Positions 1-7,537 of a stretch of 64,000 nucleotides of DNA are shown here, piece after piece (position 1 is the first letter of the stretch; every line of letters starts with the position of its first letter). The notes under the pieces were generated by a model that searched no databases, was not told the DNA's origin, and saw only the letters and a program-made list of their open reading frames with translations. The stretch spans positions 2,914,001 through 2,978,000 of the forward strand of contig NZ_CP094357.1 of the NCBI RefSeq assembly GCF_014779555.2. The letters run 5' to 3'. Both the position numbers and the translations under genes were made by a program. Source of the stretch: Lysobacter capsici. Its GTDB lineage: Bacteria; Pseudomonadota; Gammaproteobacteria; Xanthomonadales; Xanthomonadaceae.

Positions 1-1
1 G

Positions 2-259
2 ACAGGCGTCACCTATGGAGAAGCGCGCGGGATCGAACGCGCCCACATCGAGCACTACGGGACCAATACGGGTGTGGTGGGGGCAGACATGCCCGGCAAG
101 GGAACCAACGATTTTACCGGAAGAGGCAATCGCAATCTGGGCTTCGACGTCGACAGCCCTGTCAGGCCAGCGACGAGGCAGAAATATTTTCAAGCGGCGT
201 ATGAGGCGGCGGGCGGTAAGGCCCGTCCAAACAAAGCTACGGTGGCGAGGTGCGGCTGA
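2..259 (+). CDS. C-terminal end of a polymorphic toxin (5' end outside window)
   Basis: An open frame enters from the left edge (first codon at 2) and stops with TGA at 257-259. The readable part begins TYGEARGIERAHIEHYG and continues with GNRNLGFD, a style of sequence found at the extreme C-terminus of Rhs/polymorphic toxins, where the nuclease-type toxin domain sits. The stop directly abuts the ATG of an Imm26-type gene, and an Imm51-type gene follows, which is the standard toxin-then-immunity order. The toxin's biochemical activity cannot be decided from 85 residues; a nuclease is only a guess. Family assignment rests on context as much as on sequence. Confidence 0.55.
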   Translation, partial: TGVTYGEARGIERAHIEHYGTNTGVVGADMPGKGTNDFTGRGNRNLGFDVDSPVRPATRQKYFQAAYEAAGGKARPNKATVARCG

Positions 260-739
260 ATGAAAAAGAAGAAGGTAAAGCTGGGTGATATCAAGTCGGG
301 AGACGTCGTTTCTTTCGAGTGCGCGCCCGGGACGTTTGGTTATGGCGTTATCGTTTCGAGAATCATGGACGGCCATGTCGCGGAGCTGTGCAAGTACTTT
401 GGGCCTGGGCCGGAGATGCCACCGGAGTCGAATTTGGCCGATACGTTCTTCCCGCCAGTGATCCTGGATGCATTCTCGCTCATCGAGAAAGCAGTCGAAG
501 GTGACTGGCGCATAGTGGGGCATATTTCCAATTACTTACCGGACGATCGTGTAAGCAACATCAGATTCAGATGGGGTGTAAAGGGCAAGCAAAGCACCAC
601 CGACATCCATAACCATCACGAGAAGGTTTCGGATGAAGAGGCCGCTAAGTGGCCGAATGCCAGCCCTTCTGGCGACTGGGACGTGAAGAATTATCTCAAG
701 GACCAAGGCGTGGACCCTGAGCTGCTCGGATTGGCCTAA
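260..739 (+). CDS. Imm26-family immunity protein
   Basis: 159 residues, cytoplasmic, no signal peptide. The N-terminal part (GDIKSGDVVSFECAPG, then GYGVIVSRIMDGHVAEL) matches the Imm26 immunity pattern: a small beta-rich domain opening with a 'GDVVxF...FGYGxI' motif. Imm26 proteins protect against toxins of the polymorphic toxin class. The ATG lies immediately after the toxin stop codon (257-259), so translation is probably coupled, and this is the best candidate for the cognate antitoxin of the preceding gene. The stop (TAA, 737-739) overlaps the ATG of the next gene by one base. Confidence 0.75.
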   Translation: MKKKKVKLGDIKSGDVVSFECAPGTFGYGVIVSRIMDGHVAELCKYFGPGPEMPPESNLADTFFPPVILDAFSLIEKAVEGDWRIVGHISNYLPDDRVSNIRFRWGVKGKQSTTDIHNHHEKVSDEEAAKWPNASPSGDWDVKNYLKDQGVDPELLGLA

Positions 740-1074
740 TGAAGAACGATAGCTACGCGCCATTCATTATTTATGGTGAGGACGATGACGATGAGGCGCG
801 TCTAAGCCTTCTCGATAACGGGATGTTTGCTCGCAGGCATGTGTTTGCTGGTCTTGGCCGCGAGAGCAACGGCTACAGCTGGGCAAGTCTGGCCAAGTCG
901 GTGGCCAAATCCTTGTCTGCCGAATCGCAACAGTTGGATTTCAATCCTGAGGCGGACATGCTCTCGATTTATGGCCCTGCATCTGTTTTGCTGCAATTGG
1001 CTCGCGCCCTGCAGGAGCTGTATATGAACGAGCGCGCGCTGGGGCATGCAATCGAATTGTCCGAGGTTGATTGA
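739..1074 (+). CDS. Imm51-family immunity protein
   Basis: 111 residues, soluble and acidic. The order of features (acidic start, FIIYGEDDDD, then NGYSWASLAKSVA, then LDFNPEADMLSIYG) matches the Imm51 family, whose signature is an 'NGYxWxSxA' segment followed by a 'FDPEAxMFxxY' segment. Its start overlaps the previous stop (TAATG), so it is in the same transcript as the toxin tail and Imm26 gene. Two unrelated immunity families behind one toxin tail suggest that one is an orphan immunity gene retained after toxin exchange, a common outcome at such loci. Confidence 0.72.
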   Translation: MKNDSYAPFIIYGEDDDDEARLSLLDNGMFARRHVFAGLGRESNGYSWASLAKSVAKSLSAESQQLDFNPEADMLSIYGPASVLLQLARALQELYMNERALGHAIELSEVD

Positions 1075-1372
1075 TTCAACTGGCGGGCCTGCTCTCAAGA
1101 CGTGGCCGATCTTGCGAAGGAAGTTGAGGCTTGAATGGCGGCCTCATCGCGGCTTCGCGTGCCAGGCAAAAGAACGAATGGCTCCAGCGAGTCTGCGTCC
1201 GAAACCCTCCTGCGTATCAGATGCTGATGGCGCTCAGGAAGCGTTATGTTGTTGTCTGGACGTGACGCATCCGGATCGTTCGGGATAAATGGCAGGCTAC
1301 AAGTGCTCGACACCAGGGACGCAAAACGCCGCCCTTGAGGCGGCGTTTCCACAAGTGCGGGGCCGACCGAAG
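1075..1372. other. Intergenic, with possible gene remnant and terminator
   Basis: No intact gene. Directly after the Imm51 stop the same frame stays open for about 19 codons (FNWRACSQDVADLAKEVEA) and then stops near 1133; this reads like the tail of a protein and may be the remnant of another toxin or immunity gene, or the ancestral end of the Imm51 gene. The remainder up to 1323 shows nothing I can recognise. A strong hairpin lies at 1324-1348. Confidence 0.4.
1324..1348. terminator. Bidirectional hairpin terminator
   Basis: A perfect 10-bp stem (AAACGCCGCC / GGCGGCGTTT) with a 5-base loop. It has A residues before and T residues after the stem, so it can work as an intrinsic terminator for either strand. 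It sits between the convergent immunity genes (+) and tssA (-). Confidence 0.75.
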
Positions 1373-2431
1373 CTAGTCGTTGTTGCCGCCGTCGTTGCTA
1401 TCGAGCAACTCCTCGATCTGACTAAGCGTGCTCTCATCCTTGATCACCCGCTTGAGCCACACATGCAGCGGCATCTCGCCCCAGCGCGCGGCCTTGTCGG
1501 CGAGGTAGGCGACCGGGCTGTGCGGCTCGGTACGACGGAAGAAATCGGCCACGCGCCGCAGTTGCGCGATCGCGTCGCGGCGCGATTCGATCGCGCCGGG
1601 CGGCGAGGCGGCGGCCTGGCTGCGCGCCGGCGCGGTGTCGCTCTCTAACGCGCCATCGATCCGTTCGCCCGGCGATTGCGGGTCGGATGCGACCCCGTCG
1701 ATCAGCACGCCGGCCTCGCGGGCGAAGCGTCGGGTGGTGTCGACCAGGTGCTCGAGCTGCTCGCGCGCCTGGGCGAAGCTCGGGCCTTCGTGGCCCAGGC
1801 GGGCGTCGATAATCTGTTCGAGTTCGCGCAGCGCCTCGCGGCAATCGGGCACGACTTCGATCAGCTTGAGGTAGTACTCGCGCGGCGTGGCGCGTCGCGC
1901 CGTTTCGATCTGTTCGACGGTCGGGCCGTTGCCGTCCTCGCTGCCGCGACGCGCGTGCGCCAGTTCGATGTCGGCGATGCCGTAGCGTCCCTGCGGCGAT
2001 TGCATCAGCGGCAAACGCCGCGCCCATTTGGTCGAGTGTTCGAGCAACCAGATCAGGTTGCCGATGCGCTGTTCCTGATCGCCGTCCTCGGCCTGCGGAT
2101 GAATATCGTCCCAGAAGCGCTCGCACAGCGCGGCCGCGAGGCGGTAGCCGCGCGCCAGGCCGGCGAAGCCGTGGATCTGGGTCTGGCTCTCGATCCACCA
2201 CGACACCAGGCGCAGGTCCTTGGTGCTGGTCTTGAGCAACTTGGTGGTTTGAGTGGCGACCGATTGCCAGTCGGCGACTTTCAGATCGGTGACCCATTCG
2301 CCCTGTTCGAGCGAGGGGTCGTCGGCGCGGCGCGCCTCTTGAATGACGTCGTACTCGATCGAGAACGACATATCCGCGCCCGACGGGGCGGCGTCGGAAA
2401 TCGGCGCCAACAACTCTTCCAGATCCTGCAT
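1373..2431 (-). CDS. tssA: T6SS component TssA (ImpA N-terminal family)
   Basis: 352 residues starting MQDLEELLAPIS, the usual opening of TssA. TssA is a cytoplasmic ring protein that primes baseplate and tail-tube/sheath assembly. The conserved ImpA_N region is clear: SGADMSFSIEYDVIQEARR, then WQSVATQTTKLL and DLRLVSWWIES. The C-terminus (HVWLKRVIKDES) is the short form rather than the long VasJ-like form. The frame is open far upstream, but the start at 2431 fits the family's N-terminus; the ribosome site there is weak. It is transcribed divergently from vgrG-1 and separated from the rest of the structural genes. Confidence 0.9.
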   Translation of the reverse strand: MQDLEELLAPISDAAPSGADMSFSIEYDVIQEARRADDPSLEQGEWVTDLKVADWQSVATQTTKLLKTSTKDLRLVSWWIESQTQIHGFAGLARGYRLAAALCERFWDDIHPQAEDGDQEQRIGNLIWLLEHSTKWARRLPLMQSPQGRYGIADIELAHARRGSEDGNGPTVEQIETARRATPREYYLKLIEVVPDCREALRELEQIIDARLGHEGPSFAQAREQLEHLVDTTRRFAREAGVLIDGVASDPQSPGERIDGALESDTAPARSQAAASPPGAIESRRDAIAQLRRVADFFRRTEPHSPVAYLADKAARWGEMPLHVWLKRVIKDESTLSQIEELLDSNDGGNND

Positions 2432-2729
2432 GACAGTCCATTGAAGTGCGGGAAAGACGACCCGGATTCTACAGAACGCGGCGCCGGCGTCGCGGCGGCC
2501 GCGGGCGGCGGACCGGCGAGGGCGGGTTTCGGGCGGAATCTGGCTGAATCCGGGGGTAAAAAAGCCGCTGCCAGTCACGGTTTCAAGGCTATGGCGGGGC
2601 GCCGGGCCCGGGTCTTCTACCGGCCCTCGGTTCCGATACACTGGGACCTTGAGGGAGAGGTCGCCATGGAGGCGGCCTGCCGAGGCTGGCATGGGCCGAC
2701 ACGGTCCGTGCGCGCGCAAGGAGAAGGGC
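2432..2729. promoter_or_regulatory. Divergent control region between tssA and vgrG-1
   Basis: About 300 bases between the start codons of tssA (-) and vgrG-1 (+). Promoters for both directions must lie here if each gene is transcribed on its own. I could not pick out convincing -35/-10 pairs in this very GC-rich stretch. Confidence 0.35.
2718..2725 (+). promoter_or_regulatory. Ribosome binding site selecting the GTG start of vgrG-1
   Basis: AAGGAGAA lies 4 bases before GTG at 2730. Upstream in-frame ATG codons lack such a site, and the ATG at 2745 has its purine run too close, so GTG 2730 is the preferred start. Confidence 0.6.
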
Positions 2730-5588
2730 GTGAGCAGCGAAGGAATGCAGCAGATTCTGGCGGGATTGTCCCGCTTCATCGGGGCGCAGCGGTTGTACAC
2801 GCTGGCGTTGCCGCAGGACGAAGGCGCCGGCGAAGACTGGGCCGTGGAGCGCTGGCAGGGCTGGGAGGCCTTGTCGGGCGGCTTCGAATGGTGGATCGAC
2901 GTGCTGTCGGTCGATGCGCGGCGTCCGCTGGACGCGTTCCTCGGGCGCCATGCGGTGTTGACCACCCGACTCGCCGACGGCGGCCAGACGCCGCGCTCGG
3001 GCCTGGTGCGCGAAGCGCAATGCCTGGGCAGCGAAGGCGGGCTCGCGCGCTACCGGCTGTGCCTGGTGCCGTGGACCTGGCTGCTCAGCCAGGGCCGTCA
3101 CAGCCGCGTGTATCAGGACAAGACCGTCGCCCAGATCGTCGAGGCGGTATTCGCCGCGTACACGCCGCTGGCGGTGTGGCAGTGGAGCGACGAGGCCGGC
3201 CCGTTCCTGGCCGGCGCGCGGCCGCGCAGCTACTGCGTTCAATACCGCGAGACCGATGCGGCCTTCGTCGATCGCCTGCTGGCCGAGGAAGGCCTGGGCT
3301 GGAGGCTGGAAGAAGACTCCGAGGCGCCCGGCGGCCATCGCATGGTGCTGTTCGCGCAGAGCGGGCAAAACCCGCGGGAGCCCAGCGATGCCGCGTATGG
3401 CGCGACCCGCTTCCATCGCAGCGATACCACCGAGGACAGCGACACCGTGCAGAGCTTCGGCGCGGTGCGGCGGATCGCATCGACCGCGCTGACCTTGCTC
3501 AGCGGCGATTACAAAGGCCTGCAGACCCAGGTGGCGAGCGTGCCGCTGGGCGAGCAAGCCGACGCCGCGGCGCAACTGGAGGTCTACGACCCGGTCGGCC
3601 TGTATGCCTTCGCCGATCGCGCCGAGGCCGAGCGTTACGCCGGTTTGCTCGCGCAGGCGAGGGCGTCGGAACGCACGATCTGGCTCGGTCGCGGCACGGT
3701 GCGCACGTTTCGCAGCGGCACATGGTTCGCATTGACCGATGCGCCGCAATCGGAAGCCGACACGCCGCGCGAAGCGCTGCTGGTCGCGGTGCAGCATGCC
3801 GGCGTCAACAACCTGCCCAAGAGCGTGACCGAGGGCATCACCGCGCGTTTCGGCGCGGCGCCGCGGGTCCCGCTGCGGGCCTTGCCGGGCGCGTCGGATT
3901 CGACCTGGAACGCGGTGCTCGCGCGCGCCGAAGCGGTCGGTTACGCCAACAGCTTCGTGGCCGTGCCGCGCGAGCAGCCGTGGCGACCGGTCCTGCACGA
4001 CGGCACCGGCGCGCGCCTGAACCCGCGCCCGACCGCGCCGGGCTACCAGACCGCGATCGTGGTCGGCCCGGAAGGCGCGACCAGCCCGCAGGGCGCGCAT
4101 GAGCTGTATTGCGATCGCTTGGGGCGGCTGCGGGTCAAGTTCCACTTCCAGCAAAGCGGCGGCGACGCCGGCTCCAATCAAGCCGAATCCAATCACAGCT
4201 GTTGGTTGCGCGTGGCCCAGCGGTATGCCGGCCCCGGCGTGGGCACCCAGTTCCTGCCGCGTATCGGCCAGGAAGTGCTGGTGGCCTTCCTCGACGGCGA
4301 TATCGACCGGCCGGTGATCGTGGGCGCGCTGTACAACGGCCAAGGCGAGGCCGGTGTGCTGGCCACGCCCGGCGAGGCCTCGCGCGACGGCGACGCGGCC
4401 GTGTATGCGCAGGCCAGCGACCATGGTCCCAGCGCCCAGGCCAACAGCGCCGGCGGCCATGCGCCGGCCTGGCACGGCATGAGCCAGGATGCCGACGGCC
4501 ACCGCAATGCCGCCGCGCTGGTCGGCATCAAGTCCAAGGAATTCGGTGGCGGCGGCCACAACCGGCTGGTGTTCGACGACAGCGACCGGCAACTGCGCCT
4601 GCAACTCGCCACCACCCAGGCCGCGACCCAGCTCAACCTGGGCCATCTGATCCATCAGGCCGACAACTACCGCGGCAGCTTCCGTGGCGAAGGCTTCGAA
4701 CTGCGCACCGACCAATGGGGCGCGGTGCGCGCCCAGGCCGGGTTGTGGATCAGCGCCTACGACATCAACGGCGAAACCCCGGCCGGCGAAACCGTCGCCG
4801 CGACCGCGCTGTTGAAGCAGGCCAGCCAACTGGGCGAAGTGCTGTCGAAAGTGGCCGGCACCCATCAGACCGTGAAACTCGCCGCGCATGAAGGCGTGAC
4901 CCAGGCCGGGCAATCGGCCTTGATCGGCGATCAACCGCCGCTGCGCGCGCTGCTGACCAGCGCCAAGACCACGGTCGATGGCGCGAGCTTCGACGGCGCG
5001 CTCGGCCAGGCACCGGAGCGCAAATCCGCGCCCGGCGAGGGCAAGGTCCCGCATAGCGGCGACGCCTTGCTGGGCCTGGCGGCCCCGGCCGGCGTCGGCT
5101 TCATCGCCGGACAGAGCCTGCAATGGGCGGCCGGCGAAACCTTGACCCTGGCCAGCGGCCAGTCGAGCAACCTCGCCGTCGCCAAGGACCTGCGCATCCA
5201 CACCGGCCAGGCGATCGGCTGGCTGGCGAACGCGGTGGAAGGCGCATCGGCCGGCAACGATCCGGCGCTGAGTCTGGTCGCCGGCAGCGGCAAGCTGGAA
5301 TTCGAAGCGCAGCACGATCAGCTCAGCCTGCAATCGCGCGATCAACTCAAGATCGTCTCGGCCAACGCCGAGGTCGAACTGGCGGCCGGCAAGACCGTGC
5401 ATCTGGCCACCGCCGGCGGCGCCAGCCTGACCATCGAGGGCGGCAATATCGTCATCAGCTGTCCGGGGACGATTACGGTGCATGCGGCTAAGAAGTCGTT
5501 CGTGGGGCCGGCGAACCTCAAGAGCGAACTGCCGCAGTGGGCCAAGTCGGAGACCAAGGGCAAGCGGCTGACCAGTTTCTCGGGATAG
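2730..5588 (+). CDS. vgrG: VgrG spike protein (vgrG-1) with DUF2345 tail
   Basis: About 952 residues from the GTG start. VgrG trimers form the puncturing tip of the T6SS tube and carry effectors. The gp27-like part shows FQYRETD-type sequence (YRETDAAFVDRLLAEEG); the gp5-like OB-fold carries DRLGRLRVKF and FLPRIGQEVLVAFLDGDIDRP; the second half is a DUF2345 beta-helix ending in GGASLTIEGGNIVISCPG and ASLTIEGG-type repeats. There is no extra catalytic domain at the C-terminus, so cargo is presumably bound in trans. The four genes downstream on the same strand (5657-10320) look like that cargo with its immunity proteins. Confidence 0.93.
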   Translation: MSSEGMQQILAGLSRFIGAQRLYTLALPQDEGAGEDWAVERWQGWEALSGGFEWWIDVLSVDARRPLDAFLGRHAVLTTRLADGGQTPRSGLVREAQCLGSEGGLARYRLCLVPWTWLLSQGRHSRVYQDKTVAQIVEAVFAAYTPLAVWQWSDEAGPFLAGARPRSYCVQYRETDAAFVDRLLAEEGLGWRLEEDSEAPGGHRMVLFAQSGQNPREPSDAAYGATRFHRSDTTEDSDTVQSFGAVRRIASTALTLLSGDYKGLQTQVASVPLGEQADAAAQLEVYDPVGLYAFADRAEAERYAGLLAQARASERTIWLGRGTVRTFRSGTWFALTDAPQSEADTPREALLVAVQHAGVNNLPKSVTEGITARFGAAPRVPLRALPGASDSTWNAVLARAEAVGYANSFVAVPREQPWRPVLHDGTGARLNPRPTAPGYQTAIVVGPEGATSPQGAHELYCDRLGRLRVKFHFQQSGGDAGSNQAESNHSCWLRVAQRYAGPGVGTQFLPRIGQEVLVAFLDGDIDRPVIVGALYNGQGEAGVLATPGEASRDGDAAVYAQASDHGPSAQANSAGGHAPAWHGMSQDADGHRNAAALVGIKSKEFGGGGHNRLVFDDSDRQLRLQLATTQAATQLNLGHLIHQADNYRGSFRGEGFELRTDQWGAVRAQAGLWISAYDINGETPAGETVAATALLKQASQLGEVLSKVAGTHQTVKLAAHEGVTQAGQSALIGDQPPLRALLTSAKTTVDGASFDGALGQAPERKSAPGEGKVPHSGDALLGLAAPAGVGFIAGQSLQWAAGETLTLASGQSSNLAVAKDLRIHTGQAIGWLANAVEGASAGNDPALSLVAGSGKLEFEAQHDQLSLQSRDQLKIVSANAEVELAAGKTVHLATAGGASLTIEGGNIVISCPGTITVHAAKKSFVGPANLKSELPQWAKSETKGKRLTSFSG

Positions 5589-5656
5589 CCGGCATGCCGC
5601 TCGAATCATCGCGAAAGCAAGCAATCGGCAGCAACAGATCGAAGCAGGGAGATGGA

Positions 5657-6199
5657 ATGAGGCTTTCGTTCAAATCGTTCATGGTGGCCGCCGCGTTGGC
5701 CGCATGCGGGTGCTCCCAGGCGAAGCCGCTGGCTGTCGCGTCCGCGCCCGAGCCAGCCACGAGCCCGGCCGTCCAGCCGCAGGCATCGGCACCGCCATCG
5801 GCATCGACACCGGTGAGCTTCGAGCAAGCGGTCGCGGGATTTCCAGGCTGCGACCTGCCGGGCCTGTACATCGACCTGGAGACCGGCCAACCCGCCAGTC
5901 CGTACTTCGCCCAGCACGGGCTCGCCCCTTGCGAGACCACGGACAAGCTGACGACGTATTGCATCAAGGAACGGTTCCACGGCCTGCCGGTCGTCAGGAT
6001 GGCCATTCCAAACACCACCTTCCCGGTGTTCGCGCTGTATTTCGATGCGGACCTGGCGACTGCGCGCAAAAGCTTGAAACGCGCGCTGGGTTCGGAGTTC
6101 AAGGCTTCGGGGAAATCGCGCGACGGCATCGTTCCGGAACTGCTCGCCGATCCGAAGGACGGCAAGCGATCGATTCTGGTCTGCACCAAGGAATTTTGA
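5657..6199 (+). CDS. Putative lipoprotein, candidate immunity protein
   Basis: 180 residues. The N-terminus is a lipoprotein signal with lipobox LAAC (modified Cys17), followed by an Ala/Pro/Ser-rich linker typical of periplasm-facing lipoproteins. The folded part holds several cysteines (GCDLP, APCETT, YCIKE, LVCTKEF) that could form disulfides. I do not recognise the family. It lies between vgrG-1 and an M23 endopeptidase gene, with a good ribosome site (AGGGAG) before ATG 5657. Position and localisation fit a periplasmic immunity protein against a peptidoglycan-degrading effector, which is inference. An in-frame extension upstream exists but would bury the signal peptide. Confidence 0.6.
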   Translation: MRLSFKSFMVAAALAACGCSQAKPLAVASAPEPATSPAVQPQASAPPSASTPVSFEQAVAGFPGCDLPGLYIDLETGQPASPYFAQHGLAPCETTDKLTTYCIKERFHGLPVVRMAIPNTTFPVFALYFDADLATARKSLKRALGSEFKASGKSRDGIVPELLADPKDGKRSILVCTKEF

Positions 6200-6212
6200 C
6201 GGGAGGAGCGAC

Positions 6213-7481
6213 ATGCCGGCCTACAATCCAGGAGCGGGGTTCCGCGCGCGTTCGCGGTTCTTCGGCGTCCAGAAGCATCCGATCACCGGCAAGGTGAGCA
6301 AGCACGGCGGCGACGACTGGCCGGCACCGGCGGGCACGCCTATTCCCGCGGCCTACGCCGGCACCGTCAAGGCGGTGGATTTCCAGTACAACAAGGAAAA
6401 GAAAACGGGGTGGGGCTGGTACGTCCTGCTCGAGCACTCCATCGGCGGCAAGACGGTGCTCACGCGTTATGCGCACATGCGGGAAAAGTCGCCGCTGAAA
6501 GTAGGCGACAAGACGATCAAGAAGGGCGACGCGGTGGGGCTGGTGGGCAGCACCGGCGGCAGCACCGGCAACCATCTGCATTTCGAAGTGATCGTCAATG
6601 GCGTGCCGGTTTCTCCCGATTCCTTTGATTTCGGCGGCGACGGGCATGGTACGAGCGAGAAGGGGCCCTGGGCCTACCCCTTCGACGCGCAGGACAAGAA
6701 GCGTCCGATCAATCGCGGGCTGTACCTGGGTACCTCCGGTGGTGTCGCCGGCGCGATGTCGCGGGTGCACGACGGCTTCTATCCGATCGGCGTCAACGGC
6801 CTGTGGCACGGCGGCATCCACTTCGATGCCGGCAGCGGGACGGTGCTCGACCAATTCCATGGCGTGCGGTGCATCAACGACGGCGAAGTCGTCGCCTATC
6901 AGGTCAACAAGAAATATCCGGAGATCGAATTCAATCCCGGAAAGAAGCGCGCCGCGTACTCGACCGGTTTCGTTCTCGTCAGGCACCGCCTGGAGTTGCC
7001 GGAGGAAAAGCCGAAAGAAACCAAGGACGCGAAGCAGCCCGCCAAGCCGGCCGCGCAGACACCCGCCAAGCCGGGCGACAAGAAGCCGGTGCGGGCGGCG
7101 GCCGCCACCGCGAGCAAGCAGGAACCGGAAAAGAAGGAAAAGCCCAAGCCCAAGGTCCTGGTGTTCTACAGCCTGTATATGCATCTGTTGGATTGGCAGG
7201 GGTACCAGGAACTCGATCCGAAGCAGCGGCCGCGACCAACGTATTGGGGCGGCGAAGCCAAGCGCTTCCAGGTCGGCGATCGCGCCCGCGACGCGCAGGA
7301 GCTGCCGCCCGAGCCCGAGCTGCCCGCGGAGGCGGATCTGGAATTCGAAGGCATCGAGTTCCCTTATCAGAACCTCCGCCCGGGCGAGGCTTACGCCGAC
7401 ACCGACACCGACACCGATCGCCAGGGCGAGTGCGGCGACTGCGGAAACTGGCCGGAGCTGGACGAGGAACTGGTGAGCTGA
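6213..7481 (+). CDS. T6SS cargo: M23 peptidoglycan endopeptidase plus partial second M23-like module
   Basis: 422 residues, no signal peptide, as expected for a T6SS-delivered enzyme. Residues 20-140 are a complete LytM/M23 zinc endopeptidase domain: H31 and D35 (HGGDD), catalytic-type H88 (YAHM) and H121-L-H123 (HLHFE). M23 enzymes cut peptide cross-links in peptidoglycan. From about residue 185 a second, related segment follows (WHGG at 198-201, GEVVAY, FVLVRH, YSLYMHL at 319-325), interrupted by a Lys/Pro/Ala-rich low-complexity linker (about 265-312) and ending in an acidic tail with a Thr-Asp repeat. This second segment lacks the closing HLHFE half, which instead appears in the next gene. 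It is 14 bases after the lipoprotein gene, in the vgrG-1 cargo operon. Confidence 0.85.
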   Translation: MPAYNPGAGFRARSRFFGVQKHPITGKVSKHGGDDWPAPAGTPIPAAYAGTVKAVDFQYNKEKKTGWGWYVLLEHSIGGKTVLTRYAHMREKSPLKVGDKTIKKGDAVGLVGSTGGSTGNHLHFEVIVNGVPVSPDSFDFGGDGHGTSEKGPWAYPFDAQDKKRPINRGLYLGTSGGVAGAMSRVHDGFYPIGVNGLWHGGIHFDAGSGTVLDQFHGVRCINDGEVVAYQVNKKYPEIEFNPGKKRAAYSTGFVLVRHRLELPEEKPKETKDAKQPAKPAAQTPAKPGDKKPVRAAAATASKQEPEKKEKPKPKVLVFYSLYMHLLDWQGYQELDPKQRPRPTYWGGEAKRFQVGDRARDAQELPPEPELPAEADLEFEGIEFPYQNLRPGEAYADTDTDTDRQGECGDCGNWPELDEELVS

Positions 7482-7537
7482 TCCTTCCCGGATCATGCGG
7501 ATGCAGCCATTAACGGACTAAGGGCACAGGTCGACAG

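Noticed and set aside
2589-5624. 1011-codon open frame on the minus strand opposite vgrG-1, and similar giant frames opposite clpV, vgrG-3, the RND pump and the NRPS
   Set aside because: High GC leaves antisense frames open; these translate to Arg/Ala/Gly-rich sequence without family motifs, while the other strand carries clear ones.
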